64,000 nucleotides of DNA. It comes from Muscardinus avellanarius. Its lineage: Eukaryota > Chordata > Mammalia > Rodentia > Gliridae. Numbering within the stretch: the stretch's first letter is position 1; each line of letters begins with the position of its first letter. Both the position numbers and the translations under genes were made by a program. This document shows positions 44,054 to 55,225 of the stretch, piece after piece. The stretch lies in assembly GCA_963383645.1 (NCBI GenBank), contig OY726558.1:184195634-184259633 (forward strand). Direction: 5' to 3'. The notes beneath the pieces were generated by a model that saw only the letters and a program-made list of their open reading frames with translations, did no database searches and was not told the origin of the DNA.

Positions 44054-44530
44054 TAAGAGAAATGTTGACTGTATAATTTATAATGACTATAGTAATCTAT
44101 ATTATCACCTAGAATGCTCAAGAGCTCCTCCTTTTGATAATAAATATTCTTTGATTTCTTTCCTGAAGATGAGAAATGTTGAGCATATTATAACAAATTT
44201 GCTGGCCATTTCTACATCTTGTTTTGTAATCAGGTCCTTAGATTTTTTAATGATGTTACCTATTTTCTTACTAAAGAGCTCTTTGTGTTATTGTGCATTT
44301 TGAATATTAATTCCTATTAATTCTGTGGATTGTAAATACTTTATCATGTTCTATAGGTTTTCACTGACATTTTGTTAATGTTTCTTTGGCTCTCCACAAG
44401 CTTTTAAGTTTGATGCAGTACAGTTTATTTATTTGTGCTTCTGTTTCTTGTACTTTCAGATTCATTTAAAAAACATCATTGCTTATGCCAGTGTCACAGA
44501 ACTTTTGTTCTATGTTACTATTTCCATCAG

Positions 44531-44840
44531 CCTTCTTATCACTGCGATCTATACATCTGACAACTAGCACTTGAATCAAGCAGAATTTTATTTGCTTTTA
44601 GATATGGAGCAGTTAAGATGTCATGGTCCAATTTGTGTTCAGCTTATGTCCCAGCTGCACCTCCATGAAGCAGCTCCTCAGGGAATTCTAGTAGAGAACA
44701 AAGAGAACAAGGGGAAAAGGCAAGAGATGTATCTAGTCCACAATACCACATTCCCAGGAACCCTCTAGCCATGCTCTGCCTTCAAACATGGCAGCCTCCA
44801 ACATTGCCCTCTCTAGTTCATGAGGTCTGAAGAATGTTTT
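44531..44840. mobile_element. Unnamed interspersed repeat inside L1M
   Basis: Interrupts the L1M ORF2. It begins CCTTCTTATCACTGCGATC and has a TTTTATTTGCTTTTAGATAT block, then GC-richer text ending GGCAGCCTCCAACATTGCC. It resembles a rodent repeat I cannot name; possibly an LTR fragment. Confidence 0.45.
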
Positions 44841-44964
44841 AAATCTAAAGAATAGCCGGGCGTGGTGGCACACGCTTGTAATCCCCGCCCTTGGGAGGTG
44901 GAGACAGGAGGATCCCGCTGGTTCTGAGCCAGCCTCGCTGGCTCAAGAGACCCTGTTTAAAAAA

Positions 44965-45038
<74 letters not shown>

Positions 45039-45109
45039 GTCTGGGAGTGTAGTCTGGAGGTAGAAGGGCTTCCAGGAACTCCAGTACCACCAAAAAAAAA
45101 ATCTAAAGA
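44841..45109 (+). mobile_element. B1-dID-like SINE, subfamily B, with TSD and A/TA linker
   Basis: AAATCTAAAGA at 44841-44851 and 45099-45109 is a perfect TSD. GCCGGGCGTGGTGGCACAC head, GCCAGCCTCGCTGGC hairpin, then an A run (44959-44982) and TA repeat (44982-45035) in the linker between the two halves. The subfamily B ID half follows. Confidence 0.95.
44959..45035. repeat. A22 plus (TA)n inside a SINE linker
   Basis: The A-rich linker between the B1 and ID halves has expanded into an A run followed by a long TA repeat. Confidence 0.95.
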
Positions 45110-45523
45110 TTATAAATCTAAACAATATTTATTTACTTCGACTAGTTTTACAATTTCAAGGGCTATGTTTAAGTCTTCAAACCATTTTGAATTGATTACT
45201 GAATACGGCTTGAGATGAAGGTATAGTTTTATTTTTCTGTAATTGAGTATCCAGTTTTCCCATATGATCTACTGAAGAGACTGTATATTTTTCAACATAA
45301 GTTCTGGTGCCAGTATTGTGATGCTTTGATTACTATAGTTTTGTAGTATATTTTAAAGTCAGGTAATGTGATGCTTTGTTCCTATTGCTCAAAACTATTT
45401 TGTCTGTTGGAAATCTTTGGTAGTCCCATATGAATTTTAAGATTGTTTTTTCTATTTCTGGATAAGATGCAATTGAAAATTTGATAATAATTTAATTGAA
45501 TCTATGCATTGTTTTGAGTAATA

Positions 45524-45582
45524 TCGACTTTTTACAACATTAATCTTTACAACATAATCTTTTTACAACATTAATCTATGAA
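45524..45582. repeat. Short local tandem repeat
   Basis: TTTTTACAACATTAATC occurs at about 45528 and 45560 with a related TTTACAACATAATC between; a slippage product inside the L1M. Confidence 0.8.
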
Positions 45583-46011
45583 CATGGGCTATCATTTTAC
45601 TTACTTGTATCCTATATAATTTTATCAGTATTTTATAGATTTTAGTATTAACTCTTTCTTTCCCTTGGTTACATTTATAAGTACTTTTGTATCTGTTTTA
45701 AATAGGATTTTTTATTTCTTTTTCAGATAGTTTATTTTAGTAAATAAAAATGCTACTGAGTTTTGTGTGTTGACTTTGTATTTTGCAACCTTACTAAATT
45801 CATTTATTAGTTTTGGTGAGAACTTTTGGATTTTCTAAGTATCATGTCATCTGCAAAAAGGGATAATGTAACCTCTTCCTTCCTAATTTGGGAGTGTTTT
45901 AGTTTTTCTATTGTCTAATTGCTCTGGTTAAGACTTCCAGTAGAGTGTTGAGTGGAAGTGGCAAGAGTAAGCATCTTTGCCTTATTCCTGACTGAGGAAA
46001 ACCTGTCACCA

Positions 46012-46218
46012 TTAAGTATAATAATAACTAAGGGATATTTTACATGGACTTAATACTTTTCTTCCTAATTTGTTGAGATTTTTTATAATAAAATAATGTT
46101 GAATTTCTTTAAGTTTCTTTTCTGAATATAGTAAGATGAACGCATGGTTTGGGTCCTTCATCCTATTAATGTGATGACTCATCAGTACTGATTTATCCAT
46201 ATTGAAGCATCCTTGCAT
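46012..46218 (-). pseudogene. L1M ORF2 reverse-transcriptase remnant
   Basis: An open stretch of 68 codons keeps the L1 RT region just before and through motif A: MQGCFNMDKS, HHINRMKDPNH, then a place where active L1s have the motif A aspartate. Here it reads LLYSEKKLKEIQ, so the catalytic Asp is lost. This fixes the element's orientation and its decayed state. Confidence 0.75.
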
Positions 46219-46255
46219 CTAATTGATAAGTGTCACTTGATCATAAAAATTAACT

Positions 46256-46780
46256 TGATGCTATTATTAGAACTTTCATGATGCCTATGCCAGCCAATTT
46301 TCTAGTAAAATGCATAGATTATACAAATGAGGATAATTAGAGAAACTTAATAAAGGGAAAAAGTAAAGACAAAGTGGATGGGGACTAAAGAGGTTGGTAT
46401 AAGACCCTTTTTTGTGAAAGTAGAACTATTGTTGTCTCTAGACCTAAATAGACCAGTGAAGGGGTTTCTAAAATCCAAAAATAAAACAGAAAGGAAAAGC
46501 GTATCTTGAGAAGAGCTTGAACCTTTTCAAGATTACATTCAACCTGGGTTAATTAGAAAGGAAAGTGTCCTGAGGAATGAATCCTGGTCTTTAGTTTTTT
46601 CTTCTTCTTCTAAAAACTGGTTAGGTATGTAACTAAGTTTATATGTCAATGTCCTTAAATTGGAAATAGATGTTTTTGCTTATTGTAAACCTGCATTGCA
46701 TCCTATAAAGAGTGCTCTGAGGCGCTACCAATGTCTTTCTTCAACATGTGACTGTAGGGTAGTGGAAAGTTTGTCAAATA
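46256..46780. other. Unique DNA
   Basis: No feature recognised. Confidence 0.35.
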
Positions 46781-46784
46781 TTTC

Positions 46785-47060
46785 TTAGGATGAGATCTGA
46801 AAAATTGCAGATAGGGAAATTGGAGGGAGATGTCTGAAGAAAGTCTATAATGAATAGTTATTTCTCACAGATAGCTAAGGCTGAAGGATCTTCAGGCAGG
46901 GGCATATTATGTGTAAAAATCCAGAAGAATAAACAACCATGCAGGATAGTTAGGAATGCAAGTAATCCCAGTATGAACACAGAGCACAGCATAGGAGAAC
47001 AAGCCTGTGAGAAGTGTGTTCAGAAAAGACAGATAGTGAAAAGTGTAGTAGCCTAAGATG
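46785..47060 (-). mobile_element. Possible L2-like remnant
   Basis: CTTCAGGCAGGGGCATATTA, AGCACAGCATAGGAGAACAAG and GCCTGTGAGAAGTGTG weakly follow the L2 minus-strand pattern. Low certainty. Confidence 0.3.
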
Positions 47061-47502
47061 TTCAGCTCGATTTGTATCCATGGGCTGTGATGAAGTTTTG
47101 CCACTTTGGTGCTAGTGTTCAGAGGGAATTGGAGATTAGAACAGAGAAAACGAAGCCCGCAAAGAAGACTTTACAAAAAAGATGCCAACAAGTTCACCTG
47201 TTCACTTAAGCTTCACATTTATAGATGGATGATACATAATGAAGTCAGAGTAGGCACCAAACAAACAACCATGAATATAATACAGACTTTCTCTACACAA
47301 TGGAGTTCTTTCAGAGAGAGAGAGAGAAAAAACTAAGTTCTCTGAGTGACCAAGATATAGAGAACTAAGGAACCAGAAAAGCAGGCAACATAAGTCAAAT
47401 ATAATCATTCTCTAAAAGCAAGGCAGGTATCAAATCCTGGGGCTTTCAAAGTCCCTTGTTACTCTCAAGATAATTCTTGGGCTAGTCCTTGAAGACAACA
47501 TG

Positions 47503-47546
<44 letters not shown>

Positions 47547-48140
47547 ATTATTTTCTGAGCTCTTTTCCACTCTTTCCTTCCTGAGCTATTAGCAACAGAG
47601 GAATCAGGGAGAGACATCTCCATTAATTAGCTGAAAATTAGGAAATACATAGATTTTGATAAAAATAGTTTATTTAATTTTAAATAAAGTATTGAATTTT
47701 ACATTATGGCTTAGGAAGTAGAAGTAAAAAATATACTTAAGTTTTCCTTCAGTATTCTAAATGAACTGATACATAAAAAATTAATAACTACTCACATTTC
47801 TATATAAAATTATGAATGATAATGCATGTAATTGTTTTAACTCATCTTCGCAAAACTCTGGAGATAGATAAGAATTAATATTTCTTTAACGTCAATAAAA
47901 ACTCATGTAATTATGTGACTCCATTTTGTTTTTACATAAGTATCATAGCAAGGGTTTGAACCTTCTTCTCCTGTCTTTAAATTGAAGGGTACTCTCATTA
48001 TACCACCATATTGCCAAAATAAGCACTACTTCAAAAATCTTCTTACATTATTATTGATGATATTCCTCGAAAAAAAAGTTGAGAAATTTCTATGGAAAGA
48101 ATAAAGTATATTCCTTATTTTAAGTAAAAATTTAAGTTTT
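47061..48140. other. Unique AT-rich DNA
   Basis: No gene. Contains a short (GA)n run (47312-47328) and a (CA)n microsatellite at 47506-47543. Confidence 0.4.
47506..47543. repeat. (CA)n microsatellite
   Basis: Pure CA repeat, not attached to a SINE. Confidence 0.95.
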
Positions 48141-48368
48141 AAAAGTATTATGCTAGCTGGGCGTGGTGGCGCACGCTTGTGATCCCCGCGCTTGGGAGGC
48201 AGAGACAGGAGGATCGCGCAGGTTCGAAGCCAGCTGCACGCGCTGGCTTAGGAGACCCTGTTTCCAAATAAAAATGTAAAAAGAGTTCTGGGAGTGTAGC
48301 CCGGAGGTAGAAGGGCTTCCAGGAACCCCAGTACCACCAAAACAACAACAACAAAAAAGTATTGTGCT
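48141..48368 (+). mobile_element. Young B1-dID-like SINE, subfamily B, with TSD
   Basis: The flanks AAAAGTATTATGCT (48141-48154) and AAAAGTATTGTGCT (48355-48368) are a 14-bp TSD with one mismatch. The body keeps many CpGs (CCCCGCGCTTGGG, GGATCGCGCAGGTTCGAAG, CACGCGCTGG, GCCCGGAGG), has full-length halves and an (AAC)n tail. This looks like the youngest SINE in the window. Confidence 0.95.
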
Positions 48369-48594
48369 TATGATTAGCTAAAGAAAGAAAAATAAAGATA
48401 TAGATACAGTCTTTCCATCACTGTTTCAGCCATTTATATATCTTCTTCTAAATGCCCATCTTCCTGGGCTTCACTTCTGAGATCCCAGGAGGAGCCTAGT
48501 CATGCTTTCTCTTTAGGATCTGCTGTGTCTCCTTTCTCCATGGGTGAATGCTCTTTGTGTTTACTGAAGACACACAGGTTAAAATTGCCTAGTA
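48369..48594. other. Unique DNA
   Basis: No feature recognised. Confidence 0.35.
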
Positions 48595-48832
48595 TAAGCC
48601 TCTCACTTTATAGTTATCTATAATTATAACTATATATAGATAACTTTATAAGTTAACTTTATATATATATAGATAACTTTATATCTATATATAGATAGAT
48701 AACTATATATATATATATAAGATATAGATAACTATAGTTATCTATAACTATAGATAACTATATATAGATAATTTTATATAGATATAAGATATAGATAACT
48801 ATAGTTATCTATAAACTTTATAGTTATATATA
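48595..48832. repeat. Palindromic AT-rich tract with repeated hairpin core
   Basis: About 240 bases built almost only from TATAGATAACTATA-like words on both strands. A perfect 24-bp palindrome occurs twice, at 48723-48746 and 48790-48813, 67 bases apart. A further inverted repeat (14-bp arms, 2-bp loop) spans 48733-48762. Confidence 0.92.
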
Positions 48833-50340
48833 TTTCTCAACCCTAGTCTTTTGGAGGTATTGAGTCCATTTAGTTGGAGATATTGAGTCTATTTATTTGG
48901 TATCGTGAGCCTTATGGAAGGACCTTAACCTCTAAAGCCGTTGCTCTGGTTTCTAATAATTGCTCTATGCAGCTGTCTCATTCTATCTAAGATATAAAGA
49001 AAGCACTCTTATTAACATTGGAAAAAATGACCAAATAAAATACAAATAATGAGAGGCTTGAAGTGAAAAGGAGTTGTGGGGGAGATTTTCAGAGTTATAG
49101 TTCAAGAAAAGAAAAGAATCTTGTGACAGTGCCTTTGTATCTTCCCCAGAGAAACAATTCCTCAAGTTAGTTGGGTAACTGTTCCATGAGTTTGGTTGCT
49201 ACATGTGTTTGTTGTAGGTGCTAGTTAGATCTGTTGATGCTCTCTTAACTGTGATTAACTGTGATGCTGTTTTCAGCCTTAAGTATCTCTAGAAAGATTT
49301 TCCTCTGCCATCTGCATTTTGGCTGGGAAGAAGCTGAAAAAATATTCATCTCATCCATCCTTTCCAATGAGAAGGTTTAGTTAAAATCTTGAGAATTGTC
49401 AGGGAAGTACAGCAAAGAAGCATCATGCGTTTATACCTAGTGCTAGCACTTTCTCCTGTTGATTATCCCAAAGACCAGAAGCAATATTGTCTAATTCTCA
49501 TCTTTTTTATTTATTCAGAATTAGAAAAGTCTACAAAATCAGAATCCTTCTTTGCTGATTTGAAGACCTATACATTTTAGATGATCTTGGTTTCTTTTCT
49601 TGTCAAAACAAAAATATATATTTTTATTTGGCATCATAAGATTATTAGTGAGCAGAGAAATAATTGATGAGCATTTGCTATAACAGCAACTATATTACCC
49701 TCCAAATCCAATTAAATAGTTAATTTCCTAAAAGATTGCCTGCCAAATCTCACAATTAACCTCATTTTTGCAACAAATAACTATGCTACAAGATGATTAA
49801 GTCTGTGGTAATCCCCCCACAAAAGTTCTTCCACTTGTGTACGAGTTGAATTCAGACAGCAGCCACCCAGAGTTAGGAGTCAGCGTTTTGAGTACTAGGA
49901 AAATACTGAACTCACTGTTACTTCCCATGTGTGAAGTATGATGAATTTACTCATTAAATCAATACAAATTATGGCACTGACCTTAGAAGATGCACATGTG
50001 CAAAGAACCAAACTTAACTGTCTCTCTGTTCATTGTGGAGAAAGTCTGTGCCACTGAGCTTCCAAGACTGATAAATGCTACCCAGGTAAGAGGCCGATGC
50101 ATGAGGTGAGATTGTTGAGATCATATAGCATGCACACTGGTCCTCCTGATAAGGTGTTTCCTTAACAGCAGGAAGAGAGAAAGAATGCACAGGATTCAGT
50201 CCCCTGCAAGCCAACTGGGGACAGTGTAGCTGCATATAACCCAATTCATGCTGTATTGGGAGAAAATCAACCTTCCTCATTTATGGGGTTTGGAATACAG
50301 ATTGTTAAGGGCATTAAAATACATGTTTATTTTTAATTTA
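48833..50340. other. Unique DNA, about 1.5 kb
   Basis: No repeat or gene recognised. GTTGGAGATATTGAGTCTATTTA is a near-copy of text 32 bases earlier (48850-48905). Confidence 0.4.
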
Positions 50341-50344
50341 TTTT

Positions 50345-50540
50345 TACATTTTAAATTTTTATTTTTTGCAGTACTAAGGATGGAACCCAGGGACGGTCCA
50401 ACTCTGAGATACACCCCCAGTCCTATTTTTTATTCTTTATTTTTAAACTGAGTCTCAGTAGGTTGCAAGAATTGAGATCCTCCGGTCTCAGCCTCTCAAA
50501 TGCTGGGATTACAAGTGTGTGCCACCATGCCCGGCTTAAT
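50345..50540 (-). mobile_element. B1-dID-like SINE, B1 half shortened
   Basis: GATGGAACCCAGGGACGGTCC ID end, CACCCCCAGTCC, then a B1 half missing the middle (GGTTGCAAGAATTGAGATCC) and ending CACCATGCCCGGC. The deletion differs from that of subfamily B. Confidence 0.85.
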
Positions 50541-50964
50541 ATATGTGTCTAAACAGAACAAAAGGCCATGCATTTAGTCAGAAACAAGGAAGCATGTTTG
50601 CACATAAGATGAGGAACCCAGAACAGGCTGTAGACTGTTTGCATTTGGTGAGGAAATGGCCCACATCTAAGCCCAGGCTCCATTCTTATCTAGCAGAGCA
50701 GGAGTTGAAATACTGCATATAGGAGACTGCCTTTGTCACCATCCACTTTTCTGAGTGCGTCTTGCAAGTCGATGCCACCACTGTGTTCCTAGCCCCCTCC
50801 TGTTGCCTGTCTCCTGGCAGATGTCTGATCTGCTGTAAGAGCTATGGTAGGAACTTTGCACAGTTCACCCAAACCTTCTTCCAGAATTTGCTTTCTTTTT
50901 CCTTTCTTTTTACAAATATCTAGAACTGAGTTTCCCTCCACGTCTTTCCTTTTTCTCTTTGAGT
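50541..50964. other. Unique DNA
   Basis: No feature recognised. Confidence 0.35.
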
Positions 50965-51200
50965 TTACTTATGTACACTTTTATTGGTGCATTTTTATTA
51001 TACATCATAATGAGCTTTGGAATAATATGAGCATACATGCACACAGCACTTGGTGTGTGTCCCTCTGTAACCCGCATCTCCCTGTCCATATTTTTGAGAT
51101 TTATGCCTTTATATATGGATATAGCATTATTTAAGCTGAGCTGGTTTCATCATCAGTTCTTTTCTCCTCTCTCTACTTTGCTAAGCTTATTTATTGAGTA
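50965..51200 (-). mobile_element. L1 3' end
   Basis: TTTTATTGGTGCATTTTTATT, ATCATAATGAGCTTTGG, ACATGCACACAGCACTTGG and a C-rich block are the L1 3' UTR in minus orientation. Confidence 0.75.
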
Positions 51201-52258
51201 CTTTTTGTTTCTGAAGATCTGCATTAGATGGGACCTTTCAAATAGTCTTCCCTATCCTGATGGCTATGATGATATTGCTATTCACTAGGGATCTCTATTG
51301 TATTACGATGCTATGAGTCTCATTCTAAGCATATGCCCTGGGAATGCCCTTTCTACATGTTTATTCTGAGACAAAGCAGCACAGATCTCAGTAAAATATA
51401 AAATTATGTTGCAGGACCCTATTAGCCAACTCAAGTAAAACTCAAAAGCATGAAAGAAGAAATATCACATTTTTTAAGTAGTTCGTCAGAATGCTTTCAT
51501 AAGCCTCTATATGCTGATTAGGGAAAAACACATTTTGTAATGTTTAAATCGGATTAATTTAATTCAATCAGATATTGTAAACCATTTTCTTTTAGGAAAT
51601 TCTTCATCTCTCATTGGGAAAGAAGTCCTTTTTCAAGATCACCTTCCCTTTTAAGAGCTTTCCTCCCTGAGATGCTATGTGACAAGGATGTCCACCATAT
51701 ACTGACTCCAAAGCTTAGTGGACTCTCAAGTTAGTGAACATGAGCCTTGGACTCCTGGTACCATCTGCGTGCATTGTGGCTGGGATGTGATCACCTCTAA
51801 AGTGGCTCCCTTTGCTACTTGGGTTCTCCTCCTGGTTTGTAGTTTCAGTCACTGCCTCATGAGGTTTTCGTCTCCATGTCTTAGATCGAGGAAAAACTAG
51901 CTCAAATGCTAATGAGCTCTCCTTGTCAATGAATGTGAACTCTTGCCAAGTTCTGCATCTACCCTACTGACCTGAAAATTGAAACTAACTCCTGCTGAGT
52001 TGTTCTGCATCCAACATTACCTAAACTGTGCTAGGTCTACAGATGTATCTGTATCAGGCAAGGATTGGAGACTGTTTTAAAAAGCAAAACTCAGCAGAGT
52101 TTTCCTCAGTATAGATGTATGGGAGAGTACACCAGGTGTTGGAGACCATATCTCACCACTAATCCTTCATCAACTTGTGTTAATGCTCATTTTAGAAATT
52201 CACATACTCTCCTGGCCTAAGGCTAGAGAGTACAGGTTGGGGTATATACCTGTCTTCT
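51201..52258. other. Unique DNA, about 1 kb
   Basis: No repeat or gene recognised. Confidence 0.4.
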
Positions 52259-52259
52259 C

Positions 52260-53565
52260 TTCTGCTTTTTCACCTATTTTATTCAACAAATGTTTCTTTT
52301 TTTAGACTTGTTTTAAGAACTGGAGATGGAAGGGAAAAAAGAAAGCCACATGAATTAGTCTCATTATTCATGCAGGTTATAGTCCAGAAAGGGAAATAGA
52401 AAATATACAAGAAAATGTGTTAAAAATCAAGAGGTTATGAATTTCTTAAGGGAAAAAGAAGGGAGAAGAGAGACAAAGGGAGACTGCATAAGTAGAAGGT
52501 TGATCATGGAAGAGCTCTTTGAAGAATCACTCATATATAGATATCAATATGTTATATGGAAGTAAGCGGGGCCAAAATCTGCAGGGAGTGAATTCTGGTC
52601 AGAGCTACAAATGACTGCAAAGGGCCTATGACTCGAACAAGTTTAGCTTGTTGGAGGGAGAACAATACGGCCAGTGTGGCTGGACTGTCAGGTCAAGGGG
52701 TTGAGGATGAAGTAGAAAAGCCAAGAAATATAGATCAGGGAGTTTTAGCATTCCTGGGCTCATCTGAACATCAATGAATTGACTCATTTGTTTTTCTAGA
52801 CCATCTATATCTGTTGAGAACAGACTATAGGGAGGAAAAAAAGGGGGGATGAGAAGAATAAATGAGCTATCTGCAGGAGTATATGGTAGTAGATGGTTCT
52901 GTGGTGGAAATGTGCTTGCATCTGGGATAAATATTAAACGGAGGGACAAAGGTGCCCACTGATAGAATGAATGTGTAAATGTTTAGCAGTTGATACCATA
53001 TACAAGGAAGACTGCAGTTCAAGGTGTAGGGGTATCAAGAGTTCTTTCCTGAAAACATAAAATTTAAATTCCCATTAGGTATCCAAATTACTGTTGAGTA
53101 TGCAATTAGATAAACAGGTCAGGATACAGTTTCAGCTACAAGAGAAAAATGTGGAAGTCAACAGCATAGAGATGGCCTTATCATTACAGCTCTTGATGAT
53201 ATTAGTGATGGAGTTAAGTTTAGAAGTTGGCAAGAAGAGGTACTTGTATTGAACCCATGATGACTTGACTTTCTTGAGAAGAAGGACACAGTAAAAGAGA
53301 CTGAGAAGAAGTATCCAGTCAGATCAAGAATCGCCAGGGAGTTTGTGTCTAAGAAATAAAGCAAAGAAAGTAGCTCAAGGAGGTGAAGGTAAATCAAGCA
53401 CATCAAATACCCTGAGAGGGGCGATGAGATGTCACCTTGAGGAAGCCATGTCAGTGGATTTGTGAAGATGGAAGTCTGATTGGAGCGGATTAAAGAGAGA
53501 GTGGGGAGAACTTCTACTTCAACACATTTATCTCTACACCCTCCCCAAATGCCACTAAAATGCAT
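52260..53565 (-). mobile_element. L2-like LINE remnant, about 1.3 kb
   Basis: The order follows a long mammal-wide LINE remnant read in reverse: ATTCAACAAATGTTTCTTTT, ATAGTCCAGAAAGGGAAATA, GGAAGAGCTCTTTGAAGAA, CTGCAAAGGGCC, GGCCAGTGTGGCTGGACTG, GTTGAGAACAGACTATAGGG, GAAGTCAACAGCATAGAGATG, AGAGACTGAGAAGAAGTATCC and GTCTGATTGGAGCGG. No open frame of note remains; apparent minus-strand frames of 107 and 135 codons are not LINE protein. Confidence 0.55.
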
Positions 53566-55028
53566 GTAATGAAAAATTTTTAAGGCATAAACTACAAGGA
53601 CAAAGAGTGTAGAAAAGGAGACGACAGCAGAAAACCTACATCAACAAAATTTTATCATCTGCTGAAAAATGGAGTAGTAGTAACAGATTCAGTCGACCAG
53701 GAGAGCTGAAATTTAACCCTCTCTTCAGGATGCCAGAAAGATGTGACTGTGTTTTCTTGTTACCTCCAGGGAAATTCAGAAGTTAGAGAATTAAAAAAAA
53801 AGAAATTAGAGAATTTGTTTCCTTTGACCTTTGAGAGCATAGAGCGAGGTGGAATTAAGAACAAGAGGTTTGATTGGACATCTTTTTTAAAATATCTACC
53901 AGATACCATCATAGCTCTGGGCAGGTGAGTCTGTTGAGAAAAGAGATGTCCAGGAGAAGAAACAGCTCTCTAGAAAAATTTGACAAGAGGATACAAGGTT
54001 CTGAATGCAGGGATGACAGACAGCAGTGAGCACAAGTGTATAGAGACTTATTGAAAACAAAGATTTTAAGCAAAATTCTTTAAAGGAGAGCAATACTCTC
54101 TATATACCTTCTTTTCTGTTTCTATGCTTCACCTCCTAAAAGATGGCTTCCAAGCTTATACCAGTGCCCTCAGAAAGGCGATATAAAATACTCACCTTCA
54201 GTTTGGGGGGGGTTGTAAATCTGTTGCAATAACTCACTTACTCTTCTCCACTCTTGCTAACCTTCTCAAAGTGGACATAATTTAATTTTCTGCAACCAGT
54301 AATAAACTATATCTCTTAGAAAAAGCTCTTTCAAATGCACCCACAAAGCTCTGTTTCTTTTACACAAAAGAAAAGAAATTCTGTTGTAATGAAATCTCCC
54401 CCATTCCTATCTACTTCCAACCTTAAAAGGAGTATTATATCAATCAAATCTAAAAAGGTCATTAACAGGAAGGCACTTTTAACTAACTATTGTAACCGAG
54501 TATATCTTATTGTTTGTGTCTTTTTTATAAGTTGGAAGTGATATGTAGCCAAGTATTTCTAATGTGAAAACATATGGTCCAGTACGATGAATATAAGATC
54601 TGACATACAAACACAGACATCTAGGTGTTTAATGATATTCGATGACATAAATTAAAAAAAAATTTCAGTTTTCCAAATCATTACTTAGATTCAAGGAGGC
54701 AGAAATCCAGCTGTTTTGCCACATTTTCTGCACATTATTATTAAATTAACATATTAACTGTACTTCTAAAGTAACTCATCATCGGTCACCTTCAGAGTTG
54801 TTCACAAAAAATATTATGATCCCCTCTCCCATGTTTCACGTGGAGATCTAAAACCCAAAGCAAAGCCAAACACCGAGAGACTCCAGGCTGATTCTGACAT
54901 CAATAAAATCAGCTCAAGTTCTGTCACTGTTCACCCAAAATATTCTGGTCACAATTTGGGTGCAATCATGGTGTTTTATAATTAATGCCATATTGTCTTA
55001 AACAATGGTTTTAGAAAGAGTCACCTAC
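53566..55028. other. Unique DNA, about 1.5 kb
   Basis: No repeat or gene recognised; a G run lies near 54205-54212. Confidence 0.4.
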
Positions 55029-55029
55029 C

Positions 55030-55225
55030 ATATGTGGGCCCACAGTTAAGAGTTGTGCATGGAACTGGCCTGAAAGTCAGAAGGAAGGAAGCATTCATTC
55101 TGCTTCCTACAGTGATTTTTTTTTCTAATTGTGACCAAGTCATCCATCTTGAAAGCCTCATTCTCATCCACTTTAAAATGGAATTCTGCCCCTGGCATCT
55201 CAAAATTGTCATAAAATCAAAGGTG
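55030..55225 (+). mobile_element. MIR SINE
   Basis: TAATTGTGACCAAGTCATCC, AAAGCCTCATTCTCATCCAC and TTTAAAATGGAATTC follow the plus-strand MIR core. Confidence 0.55.

Larger units (their letters stand above)
42465..46255 (-). mobile_element. Ancient L1M element with nested insertions
   Basis: Minus-strand L1 in order. The 3' end is at 42465 (TTTTAATTGACAAGTGAAAT) and the 3' UTR runs to about 42900 (CACCATGACATACAATAGATC; TGTCATCCAGGTTTATCCATG). The ORF2 end lies at 43325-43555 and inner ORF2 at 44054-44530. More ORF2 follows at 45110-46255, reaching the RT region. Later elements sit at 42905-43320, 43556-43808, 43809-44053, 44531-44840 and 44841-45109. The 3' UTR type is the old, mammal-wide L1M form. 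It is inactive. Confidence 0.85.

Noticed and set aside
53158..53565. 135-codon minus-strand frame
   Set aside because: It lies within an L2-like remnant, in the wrong strand and without LINE motifs, and has no other recognised domain.
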